Positions 1-7,342 of a DNA stretch of 64,000 nucleotides are shown here, one piece after another. Under the pieces are notes generated by a model. It did not search any database. It saw only the letters and a program-made list of their open reading frames with translations, and was not told the origin of the DNA. The first letter of the stretch is position 1; each line of letters begins with the position of its first letter. Source of the DNA: Gp13-AA77 sp035946735 (GTDB lineage: Bacteria; Acidobacteriota; Terriglobia; UBA7540); NCBI GenBank assembly GCA_035946735.1, contig DASYYZ010000024.1:1-64000 (forward strand), written 5' to 3'. The position numbers and the translations under genes were made by a program.

Positions 1-762
1 GGTCCCAAACACCAGAACGACCTCTCCATTCTCGATCCTCGCGGCGCTGACCTTACCCTCAATCCGAGGCGGCGGCATCATGTAATTGGGGTTCAGAAAT
101 ATGTCGTCCCCCTCGATTCGCATGCCCTGCGATTCGTGGAGGTTGACCAGGCCCTCCAGCTTGACTCCAAACAAATCCATCAGTCCTTTGACGGGCAGGT
201 GAGCCGATTTGATGCCGGTGGAGTGCAGACGCGCCAGGCCGTCAGGGGTCGCGGAGATAAGGCCCTCCATCTGGAACGGGATTCCGACGCCCTTTCGCAG
301 AGTTCCCTCCAGTTTCAGCCGGTCACCAGCGATCGTGATATTGAGGTCGCGCAGCGGCGCGTCGGGGTAGTTGAATACATACTGATTCATGAGGCCGGCC
401 AGGTCGCCGGGGGCAAGCGCGACCAGGCCGGAGCTCATCTTGAACGAAAAGGACTTCTCGTCGTCGAAAGTGGGAGGCACGTCCGCGCGGGTGCGAGCGA
501 GCTCGCCCCGTAGCCGGCGAATATGAAGCACCACGCTGGAGCCGACGTGAAAGTCGACGTTGCGGAACTCGGTCTGGACGGGGCCGGGAGCGGCTCGCTC
601 CCCGGCTGTCGCCGTCGCTGGAAGTTCCGGCTGGGCGACGGCGCTGGACTGGTGAGGTCCGGAATTCCTGTTTCGGCTGCAAGCGAACAACGCGGCTAGA
701 AAGAGAAGGCCGGAGAGCCCGGAGACTTTTGAAGGATTGACACGTCCGCGGAAAATAATCAC
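1..762 (-). CDS. Putative lipoprotein of unknown function (3' end beyond the window edge)
   Basis: The reading frame is open from a GTG at 762 to the left edge (254 codons, no stop), so the C-terminus is missing. The N-terminus has a hydrophobic stretch ending in LFAC, a lipobox, which suggests export and lipidation. A Ser/Pro/Ala-rich linker follows, then a soluble domain with alternating strands (for example MRIEGDDIFLNPNYMMPPPR), which I could not assign to a family. The GTG overlaps the stop of the upstream UPF0175-like gene in a GTGA tetranucleotide, so the two are probably translationally coupled. A lipoprotein behind a toxin-antitoxin pair is unusual. The antisense frames here lack protein-like composition. 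Function unknown; the coding call is fairly firm. Confidence 0.7.
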   Translation of the reverse strand, partial: MIIFRGRVNPSKVSGLSGLLFLAALFACSRNRNSGPHQSSAVAQPELPATATAGERAAPGPVQTEFRNVDFHVGSSVVLHIRRLRGELARTRADVPPTFDDEKSFSFKMSSGLVALAPGDLAGLMNQYVFNYPDAPLRDLNITIAGDRLKLEGTLRKGVGIPFQMEGLISATPDGLARLHSTGIKSAHLPVKGLMDLFGVKLEGLVNLHESQGMRIEGDDIFLNPNYMMPPPRIEGKVSAARIENGEVVLVFGT

Positions 763-1055
763 CAGACTTTCTGCAGATTCTTGAGTCCCTGGAGATAGTC
801 CCCCTTCTCCAGCCTGCCCTCAACTCCAAATTCCTCCAGGATTGTCATCATCTGTCCGAGCGGCACGCCCGCCAGCTCGGCAGCTTTGCCGAGTGAGGCC
901 TCTCCGTTCTTGTATCGCTCGACCGCGAACAGAACTCTTCCCCGAGTCACCATCTCCCGAACCGCCTTTGATAGATCGCTCCCTTCCTCCTTTGTGATTT
1001 CGTGAAGGAACTCATGGTTCTCGCGATCCATGCGAACACTCATCGTCTTGTTCAT
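759..1055 (-). CDS. UPF0175-family antitoxin-like protein
   Basis: The 98-residue product starts with an RHH-like segment (MNKTMSVRMDRENHEFL). It then has the typical UPF0175 core, in which a VERYKNGEASLGKAAELAG stretch is followed by an HTH-like helix. UPF0175 proteins are generally found as the DNA-binding antitoxin partner of PIN-domain toxins (known of the family). Its ATG overlaps the TGA of the upstream PIN gene and its own stop overlaps the next gene's GTG, so three genes are packed with 4-base overlaps. It is expected to neutralise the PIN protein and repress the promoter upstream of 1555. Toxin-first order is the reverse of classic vapBC. Confidence 0.82.
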   Translation of the reverse strand: MNKTMSVRMDRENHEFLHEITKEEGSDLSKAVREMVTRGRVLFAVERYKNGEASLGKAAELAGVPLGQMMTILEEFGVEGRLEKGDYLQGLKNLQKVW

Positions 1056-1555
1056 GGCGTGACCTCCAGTTTCAGTCTCGCGTCTTCGATGATGGAATGC
1101 TTATACCGCCCGTGTTTGGCCAACAATGCAAGCTTCTCAAGGGCCTCAGGCTCGTCTAGCAATCCCTTTTCGCGGCTTCGAATCAGGATGCCAACAGCCG
1201 TGGTGAACGGCAGATCCAGCAGCTTGCAGGCGCTGATTCCACTCTTGTCGTCAATGCCGAACAGTTGGGCTCCCGCACTGATCGCCAGCGCGACTGCCTC
1301 CGCCTCGCCTCTCCCCAGGCTGAAATCAGTCTGCAACTTGACGACGGCCTGGCGATTCTTGGGAGCAACAACTCTGATTCGTGAATCATCCAAAGCCCTT
1401 TGAATAATCACGGCATCCAGCGTCCTTTTATAGCCACTGCACTCCATTTCAACTTCGCCGGGAATTGCGACAGGCAGGCCAACGTCGCGAAGAAACAGAT
1501 TGAGCAACTCGGCTTTGGCGATCAGGATCAGCGTGGACGCGTCAAAGACAATCAT
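1052..1555 (-). CDS. PIN-domain toxin-like ribonuclease (DUF3368-like)
   Basis: The 167-residue product begins MIVFDASTLILIAKAELL. This is a PIN-domain first strand with the first acidic metal ligand (D5). Further conserved acidic positions lie in GRGEAEAVALA and in GIDDKSG, matching the metal site of PIN nucleases of the DUF3368 type. A longer start at 1588 adds a poor N-terminus; the ATG at 1555 places the strand-1 Asp where PIN proteins have it. It is translationally coupled to the UPF0175 antitoxin downstream. The likely role is an RNase toxin of a type II module; the RNA target cannot be read from sequence. Confidence 0.82.
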   Translation of the reverse strand: MIVFDASTLILIAKAELLNLFLRDVGLPVAIPGEVEMECSGYKRTLDAVIIQRALDDSRIRVVAPKNRQAVVKLQTDFSLGRGEAEAVALAISAGAQLFGIDDKSGISACKLLDLPFTTAVGILIRSREKGLLDEPEALEKLALLAKHGRYKHSIIEDARLKLEVTP

Positions 1556-1964
1556 TATGACAAAATATGACAAACGCCACTCTACCATGGTCCCGTCCGC
1601 AAGTAAAGCACCCGAGATTTGATGCTCCCGCGGCTGAGAGAAGCTCCTCTGGCTAGGATCGTGTAGCCTGCAAGGACTGTCACTGCTCCAAGCCGGGAGC
1701 CCAAGGGAGATCTCCTACACGGCTGGCGGCCTTGGAGTCTACTTGAGGAACGGTTCGGCGCAAGAGCGAAACGCGGAAAGCGCCACCGCCACCCGTTTCG
1801 CATCGAATAGAAACGGTCGTCGACCAAGGCTGGAGCGTGCCCGAGCTCAATGCCAAAATATTCGTGTGATGGCATTTTTTTCTTGCGCCGCCGTCAGAAA
1901 ACTGTATTCTGCAAATGCCGAGTCCGCTAGATCACATTCGTGAGAGCGCACTTCACCGAGGAGG
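1556..1964. other. Intergenic region between the PIN operon and the permease
   Basis: About 400 bases separate two divergent transcription units, and no convincing gene is seen. A promoter-like pair for the permease lies at 1883-1888 (TTGCGC) and 1905-1910 (TATTCT) with a 16-base spacer; this is a weak match to the sigma-70 consensus. No clear terminator is present. Confidence 0.4.
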
Positions 1965-3392
1965 ATGAGAGATAAGAAATTGAGCACGCTGTCCCTTCCC
2001 GCCGAGATCAGGTCTCGCGCTCTTCCCAGGTCAAAATCAAGCACTGCCAAGCTGACGCTGTGGCCCCTGGTTGCCGCTACGTTCTTCATGGTGTCCGGCG
2101 GCACCTACGGCACCGAAGATATCGTCCACGGCGCCGGATACGGCCTGGCGATCTTGATCCTGTTCCTCACTCCGCTGCTGTGGAGCCTGCCCACCGCTTT
2201 TATGATTGGTGAACTGGCCAGCGCGCTGCCTTCCGAGGGAGGATACTACGCCTGGGTGCGCCGGGGTCTCGGAAACTTCTGGGGTTTTCAGGAAGCATGG
2301 CTGTCACTCGCAGCCAGCATCTTTGACATGGCCATTTATCCCACCCTGTTTGTGGCCTACCTCACGCGACTGGTGCCCTGGTTCGCGATAGGGCATCGCG
2401 GGCAGATGGCGGCGCTGGGCGTGGTGGCGGTTTGCGCGGCGCTGAACCTGGCAGGGATCCGGGTGGTAGGCGTCACTTCGCTCTGGTTGTTCTTCCTGCT
2501 CTCGGCTCCGTTTGCACTGATTGTCTTGCTGGCTCCGTTCGAAGTTGGCGCGCTGGCTCACATGCACACCGCCCCGGTTACTTCAACCGTGGGGCTGCTT
2601 GGCGGGACGCTGATCGCCATGTGGAATTACATGGGCTGGGACAATGCCTCCACGATCGCGCTTGAAGTGGAACGGCCGCAGCGAACCTACCCGCGCGCCA
2701 TGATCGCGGCTGTGATCGTGGTTTCGTTGAGCTACATTCTGCCGGTTCTGGCTGTGAAGATCACGGGTGTGCCCGCCGCCGCATTCGAGACCGGCTCCTG
2801 GGCCGATCTGGCGGGCCTCATGGCGGGCAACTGGCTGCGCGTAGCGCTGGTGCTGGGCGGCATGATGTGCGGGTTCGGCATGTTCAACGCGCTGGTCATG
2901 AGCTATTCGCGGCTGCCGCTGGCCATGGCGCAGGATGGCATGCTGCCGCGGGTCTTCGCCAAGGTCCATCCCAGGACTCGTGTTCCCTGGGTGGCCGTGC
3001 TTGTATGCGCGGCGGGATGGGCTTTGTGCCTCGGACTGGGTTTTGAGCGTCTGGTGACGCTTGACATCATGCTTTACGGCGTCAGTCTCGCCCTGGAGTT
3101 CATCACCCTGATCGCCCTTCGCCTTCGCGAGCCGCAACTGCACCGCGAGTTTCGCGTGCCCGGGGGCCTAGCGGGCTGCGTTCTGGTTGGTATCTTCCCG
3201 GTCGCCCTGCTCACGTTTGCACTGATCCATAGCGAACACGAGCAAGTGCTGGGCATCAACGGCCTCGCTTTTGGAGCCGCGATCATCCTGGCCGGCTTCG
3301 GAGTATATTTCGCGACCGGGTTATATCGGAGGCCCCGCTCGCACGCGCAAGTGGCGGCAGCGGAAGAGCCAGCACCGGCCGACGTGGGTTGA
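1965..3392 (+). CDS. APC-superfamily amino acid/polyamine permease
   Basis: The product is 475 residues with about twelve hydrophobic segments. The first membrane segment carries the APC signature MVSGGTYGTEDIVHGAGYG (unwound helix 1), followed by FMIGELASALPSEGGYYAWV, typical of PotE/YfnA-like amino acid transporters. It should sit in the inner membrane and import an amino acid or amine by proton or antiport coupling; the substrate is not predictable. The ATG lies directly against a GAGGAGG motif with almost no spacing, so the true initiation codon may lie slightly downstream. The gene appears to be monocistronic. Family assignment is firm, substrate is not. Confidence 0.9.
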   Translation: MRDKKLSTLSLPAEIRSRALPRSKSSTAKLTLWPLVAATFFMVSGGTYGTEDIVHGAGYGLAILILFLTPLLWSLPTAFMIGELASALPSEGGYYAWVRRGLGNFWGFQEAWLSLAASIFDMAIYPTLFVAYLTRLVPWFAIGHRGQMAALGVVAVCAALNLAGIRVVGVTSLWLFFLLSAPFALIVLLAPFEVGALAHMHTAPVTSTVGLLGGTLIAMWNYMGWDNASTIALEVERPQRTYPRAMIAAVIVVSLSYILPVLAVKITGVPAAAFETGSWADLAGLMAGNWLRVALVLGGMMCGFGMFNALVMSYSRLPLAMAQDGMLPRVFAKVHPRTRVPWVAVLVCAAGWALCLGLGFERLVTLDIMLYGVSLALEFITLIALRLREPQLHREFRVPGGLAGCVLVGIFPVALLTFALIHSEHEQVLGINGLAFGAAIILAGFGVYFATGLYRRPRSHAQVAAAEEPAPADVG

Positions 3393-3527
3393 ATCCACGC
3401 TGAGGTGGTAAGAGAAGCACCTCGTCAGGTCGGTGGAACGATGCGATGCCACGACATTCACTGACTGTAGGTTGATTGGAGTTGTGGAATCAGAAGCTGT
3501 TGGCTAGAATGGACGCAGGTAAAGATA

Positions 3528-3722
3528 ATGTCGAGCTCACAGCTCTACTTGGCAATCGGACTGCCCTGCATCACGGTGATGACGGCCTTGGTAGTTTCAC
3601 TTGTGCAGATTTCGGGCGTTCGCGAGGACATCCGGCCGCTGGTTTCAAAACTGGATCTGCTGACGGGCAAAATAGGGGAGATGGACACACGCCTTGCGGT
3701 CTTGGAAGAGAGAGTGAAGTAG
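3528..3722 (+). CDS. Small single-pass membrane protein with C-terminal coiled coil
   Basis: The 64-residue product has one N-terminal membrane helix (LYLAIGLPCITVMTALVVSLV). A heptad-like region follows (DIRPLVSKLDLLTGKIGEMD, then LAVLEERV), suggesting a coiled coil on one side of the membrane. A purine-rich segment (GGTAAAGATA) precedes the ATG as a weak ribosome site. It resembles small acidobacterial hypothetical membrane proteins of this layout; no function is known. It lies 15 bases from the convergent gene at 3737-4162. Confidence 0.6.
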   Translation: MSSSQLYLAIGLPCITVMTALVVSLVQISGVREDIRPLVSKLDLLTGKIGEMDTRLAVLEERVK

Positions 3723-3736
3723 CGGTCGGAATTTGC

Positions 3737-4162
3737 CTACCTCTGATCCTTCTTCTTCTTACGACCCTTTCCGACAACCTTCTTGCCCAGCTTCTTGAAA
3801 CCGCCGCCGACTCCCCTGCCGATCTTGGCGGTACCCTTGACCGAACCCACCCCGATGTCCTTTCCGGCTCCGGCGGCGCCCTTACCGAGCGAGGCTCCGG
3901 CGTCGATGGGGTGCAACGTTGCCAGGTCGACCGCCGCACCGCCGGCACCCTTTCCCGCGCTCACGGCGCCTTTACCCACGCCTTTGCCGATGTCCTCGCC
4001 GCCCCTGGCCGTCTCCTTGCCCGGGCCTCTCTTCTTTTGTTTCTGCAGCGACTGATCGGCCGCGCTTGATTGCTGATCGTTAGCTGCTTGCTGCCCGAAT
4101 GCGGCGGCGCCAATCGTCAACGATGATGTGATGAGAAGGATAAGCCCGAGTCTTCTTGTCAT
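3737..4162 (-). CDS. Secreted Gly/Lys-rich low-complexity protein
   Basis: The 141-residue product has a clear signal peptide (MTRRLGLILLITSSLTIGAA, cleavage near AFG-QQ). A Gln/Ser-rich linker follows. About 90 residues of GKG/GxG repeats come next, with two hydrophobic islands, and the tail ends in GRKKKKDQR. The ATG at 4162 is preceded by GGGAGAG; a longer start at 4294 would put 44 untypical residues before the signal peptide. The mature protein would be extremely basic and flexible, so it may bind nucleic acid, phosphate polymers or envelope polyanions, but that is inference. No family is recognised. Confidence 0.65.
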   Translation of the reverse strand: MTRRLGLILLITSSLTIGAAAFGQQAANDQQSSAADQSLQKQKKRGPGKETARGGEDIGKGVGKGAVSAGKGAGGAAVDLATLHPIDAGASLGKGAAGAGKDIGVGSVKGTAKIGRGVGGGFKKLGKKVVGKGRKKKKDQR

Positions 4163-4360
4163 ATTGCTCTCCCGATACGCCGCTTTCAAAAATCCGTCCG
4201 CCAGCGCGAACGGTGGAGGTTGCGCGCCCTCAGCTATTAAGATGCGCGGGTTGATCATCAGGTCGCGAGAGCGCGGGCGGTGATCAGCTTTCACGACTTA
4301 AGTCGTCGCGCGAACCGGCCTTGGCACGCTACGCTTATACTTAAGGGGAGGGAGTACTTT

Positions 4361-4621
4361 ATGGCTTACGTGATCGCTGAACCCTGCATCGGGACCAAGG
4401 ATAGCGCCTGCGTAGATGTTTGCCCGGTGGACTGCATCCATCCGAGAAAAGACGAAGCTAACTTCGCCGAGGTCGCGCAACTCTATATCGATCCGGTGGA
4501 GTGCATCGACTGCGGAGCCTGCGTGCCGGTTTGTCCTGTTTCCGCGATTTTCCCAGTGGACGACCTTCCGGAGAAGTGGCAGAGCTTTACCCCTGTTAAT
4601 TCCGACTACTACAAGAAGTGA
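4361..4621 (+). CDS. Seven-iron (3Fe-4S/4Fe-4S) ferredoxin
   Basis: The 86-residue product has cysteines at 9, 17, 21, 25, 48, 51, 54 and 58, in the spacing of Azotobacter FdI-type 7Fe ferredoxins. By analogy C9, C17 and C58 bind the 3Fe-4S cluster; C21, C48, C51 and C54 bind the 4Fe-4S cluster; C25 is free. The ATG at 4361 has GGGAGGGAG upstream; an earlier start at 4280 adds residues foreign to the family. It is a cytosolic electron carrier for unidentified redox partners, with no oxidoreductase next to it. Confidence 0.93.
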   Translation: MAYVIAEPCIGTKDSACVDVCPVDCIHPRKDEANFAEVAQLYIDPVECIDCGACVPVCPVSAIFPVDDLPEKWQSFTPVNSDYYKK

Positions 4622-5000
4622 CCAGCGAATAATATTGCCACGCCCGTCGCGTTCGCGGAGACCATCGGTACAGCCGCCCCCAAGATGCAACTCGTGATTT
4701 GGATGGAGGCATCTGCTTAGAGGGACAGGTTGTGGTGGCTGGGTGGGTTGCGGTCGCGGTTTGAGCCTTGAGCTGGTCTTGACGAGCTATATTCATCATT
4801 GCTTGATACCTCTGTAGTACGTGAAGGTCTGCCCCCCTCGATAACCGGTTTTTCCTGCTTGTTATACCGCCTTTAGAACAGTAAGCTGTCTCCTTGGTCA
4901 GGTTACAAAAGCGTTTCAGCCGGGTTTGCAAGCAGGATACGGCCGGCACAGAGTACGCAGATCAATCGCAGGCCGCGTGAGGATTCTGACGTCGAAAACG
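4622..5000. other. Intergenic region upstream of the lytic transglycosylase
   Basis: About 380 bases contain no credible open frame on either strand. AT-richer patches occur around 4780-4880, where a promoter for the downstream gene is likely, but I see no box pair good enough to name. Confidence 0.35.
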
Positions 5001-6809
5001 ATGCGGGTGGCAAGACGGTATTGCTGGCCTTTGTTGCCAGCGCTGGCGCTGGCGCTGACCCTGGCCGGTTGCTCTTCAGAGAGGAGGCAGGCCCTGGTAC
5101 AGGTTCCGGCATCGGGCCTGCTAGCTGCGCCGTCGCCTTCGGTTGCAGAGCCTTCGAGCAATTTTTTTGCGGTCACGAACCCGCCTGCGCCTTCCGCGGT
5201 ACAGAAACCCACAGTGGCTCCGCCTAAGCCCCAGACTTCGCCGGGATCCGATCAGGTCAACAGTCTTCTCGATCGCGTGGACAAACTCTACCAGGCGGGC
5301 GTGAAGGACTATGAAGCAGACAAACTCGACGAAGCCAAGACCGAATTCGACCAGGCCGTAAGCCTGTTGTTGGAATCGGGACTCGACATCCAGTCAGACG
5401 ATCGCCTGATGGCCGAGTTCAATCGCCTGGTGGAGAATGTCTACTCGATGGAGCTCGGCGCCGTTGAGAACGGGAACACTCTCAGCTCGCATCACTACGA
5501 GCCTGCGCCCATCCAGGCCTTTGCCGGGCTCACCTTTCCGGTAGACCCCAATGTTCGCGAGCGAGCACAGCAGGAAGTGGCCGCAGTACAGTCCGATCTG
5601 CCCCTGGTCTCCAACGATTTTGTGAGTGGCGCGCTCACCTATCTTCAGAACCACGCCCGGCATTATGTTCAAACGGTTCTCGATCGCCGCGCCTACTATG
5701 GTCCGATGATCCAGGAAACCCTGCGCAAGGAGGGACTGCCTCAGGACCTTATTTACCTGGCGGCCGGGGAGAGCGCCTTCAACCCCTTTGCGGTTTCCAA
5801 CAAGGGCGCCAAGGGTATTTGGCAGTTCATGCCCGAGACAGGCGAACTCTATGGCCTGCACCGGAATCGCTGGGTGGATGAGCGCGAGGACCCGGTGAAG
5901 TCCACTCAGGCCGCGGCGCACCACCTGAGAGACCTGTATCATACTTTTGGCGACTGGTTCCTGGCCATGGCAGCCTACGATTGGAATCCGGCGGGGGTTC
6001 AAATAGCCATTCAGAAAACCGGCTACGCCGACTATTGGAAGCTTCGCGAGCTTCACGCCCTGCCTTCGGAGACGGAGAATTACGTACCCATCTTTGTGGC
6101 GGTTGCTCTCATCGCCAAGGACCCGCAGGCGTACGGGTTCCAGGCGACCGCGGCTTCCGGGGGTCCCCTCGACCAGGTGGAGGTCCGGGAGCCCACGGAC
6201 TTGCGCCTGGTGGCCGGCCTGATCGACCATCCGGTGGACGAATTGGTGCGCCTCAATCCCGGCATGCTGAGCTGGGTGACGCCTCCGGCCGAGTCAAGCT
6301 ACACGCTCACTCTGCCCGCGGGCACGAAAGATCCATTTGAGAAAGCCATCGCCTCCATTCCGCCCGCCAAGCGGGAGTGGTGGCGAGCTTATCGCCTGGA
6401 GGCCAATGACACGCTACCGGCGGTCGCTGCCAGATTTCACGTCCCGCTGGCGGCGCTGAGGGCGGCGAACCACCTCTCGGAAGATGATCCTCCCCAGCCA
6501 GGCACGCACCTGTTGGTGCCGCTCGGACCCACCAGCGAAAACTCCTTGCTACGGGTGCGCGAAAGGTCCGTGCTGCGCGCTCATCAATACAGGATAAGGC
6601 CCGGTGACACTTTGGAGCTCGTGGCGGATCGGTTCGACGTGACTCCTTACCAAATCCGGCATTGGAACCATTTGCAGGGGTCCGCATTGACAGCCGGCCG
6701 CAGTTTGACCGTCTTTGTGTCCACGCCGGTGCGATCTTCCGGCCGGGCGCACGCCAGGCGTTCAGGCTCAAAGCACCGGAAAAAGCGAACGGTGACCGCC
6801 AGCCGGTAG
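5001..6809 (+). CDS. mltD: MltD-like membrane-bound lytic transglycosylase with two LysM domains
   Basis: The 602-residue lipoprotein starts MRVARRYCW and has the lipobox LAGC. A helical Glu/Asp-rich region (about residues 75-135) is followed by a transglycosylase SLT domain (about 215-360). The catalytic glutamate is E257 in LAAGESAFNP, and GIWQFMPETGELYGL follows as in MltD. Two C-terminal LysM repeats start with YRLEANDTL and YRIRPGDTL and should bind peptidoglycan; a basic tail ends the protein. It cleaves peptidoglycan to anhydromuropeptides at the outer membrane. The ATG at 5001 was chosen over an in-frame ATG at 4926 because it starts directly at the signal peptide. No operon partner is seen. 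Confidence 0.88.
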   Translation: MRVARRYCWPLLPALALALTLAGCSSERRQALVQVPASGLLAAPSPSVAEPSSNFFAVTNPPAPSAVQKPTVAPPKPQTSPGSDQVNSLLDRVDKLYQAGVKDYEADKLDEAKTEFDQAVSLLLESGLDIQSDDRLMAEFNRLVENVYSMELGAVENGNTLSSHHYEPAPIQAFAGLTFPVDPNVRERAQQEVAAVQSDLPLVSNDFVSGALTYLQNHARHYVQTVLDRRAYYGPMIQETLRKEGLPQDLIYLAAGESAFNPFAVSNKGAKGIWQFMPETGELYGLHRNRWVDEREDPVKSTQAAAHHLRDLYHTFGDWFLAMAAYDWNPAGVQIAIQKTGYADYWKLRELHALPSETENYVPIFVAVALIAKDPQAYGFQATAASGGPLDQVEVREPTDLRLVAGLIDHPVDELVRLNPGMLSWVTPPAESSYTLTLPAGTKDPFEKAIASIPPAKREWWRAYRLEANDTLPAVAARFHVPLAALRAANHLSEDDPPQPGTHLLVPLGPTSENSLLRVRERSVLRAHQYRIRPGDTLELVADRFDVTPYQIRHWNHLQGSALTAGRSLTVFVSTPVRSSGRAHARRSGSKHRKKRTVTASR

Positions 6810-6846
6810 CCGGTCGGTGGCCAGCAGCCAGTCTCAGTTGTTGAGC

Positions 6847-6968
6847 ATTGCAAAATAGAGTGACGACCGCTGCTGTAGCGCCGGTCTGCGACCGGCGTCT
6901 TTCGCCGCTCCCTTACAGGTCAGGCTCCGAGCGGCGCTACAGATAGTGACGTCACTGTGTTTTGCAAT
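6847..6968. repeat. Nested palindromic repeat (MITE/REP-like)
   Basis: Outer arms at 6847-6864 and 6951-6968 match as an inverted repeat at 16 of 18 positions. Inner arms CTGTAGCGCCG (6873-6883) and CGGCGCTACAG (6932-6942) are a perfect inverted repeat. A short hairpin of the form CCGGTCTGCGACCGG lies inside. The structure can fold into one long interrupted stem and has no coding capacity. It resembles short dispersed palindromic elements common in soil bacterial genomes. Confidence 0.65.
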
Positions 6969-7000
6969 CTTCATGGGCAGCTTGACCGAGAGGAACTCCT

Positions 7001-7130
7001 AGGAAGCTGCGGAAAAGGGAATCTGTCATGCTAACCGCAGCGAAGCATCTGCTGTATCTTACTGAAAACAAATGAAGCAGATGCTTCGCTCCGCTCACGA
7101 TGACATCGCCGGGGGCTTTTTCCGCAGCCT
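7001..7130. repeat. Palindromic dispersed repeat (130 bp)
   Basis: The ends are inverted (AGGAAGCTGCGGAAAAG against CTTTTTCCGCAGCCT). Inside lies a second inverted pair, in which TGTCATGCTAACCGCAGCG and the GAAGCATCTGCT that follows pair with the AGCAGATGCTTCGC region around 7076-7105. It is non-coding. The CAGCGAAGCATCTGC-type sequence is of the kind dispersed in acidobacterial chromosomes (pattern recognition, not searched). Confidence 0.65.
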
Positions 7131-7342
7131 GGGTAGAGGTTTGCCTTTCGCCTTGCCGCCAGTGTGAACGGCCGGCCCGGTTAGCCGGATTCCGAGATAT
7201 GACCAACCGACCGCCGGTTACACCAAGCGATAATACCCTTACTCTGACTTGACACTTGCCGTAGCTGCCCCTACGATAAACGAACGGCCTCATATCGTTA
7301 GCCGTCACAGCTTTATGTTTAATTGCCGGGAGAAATTATTCA

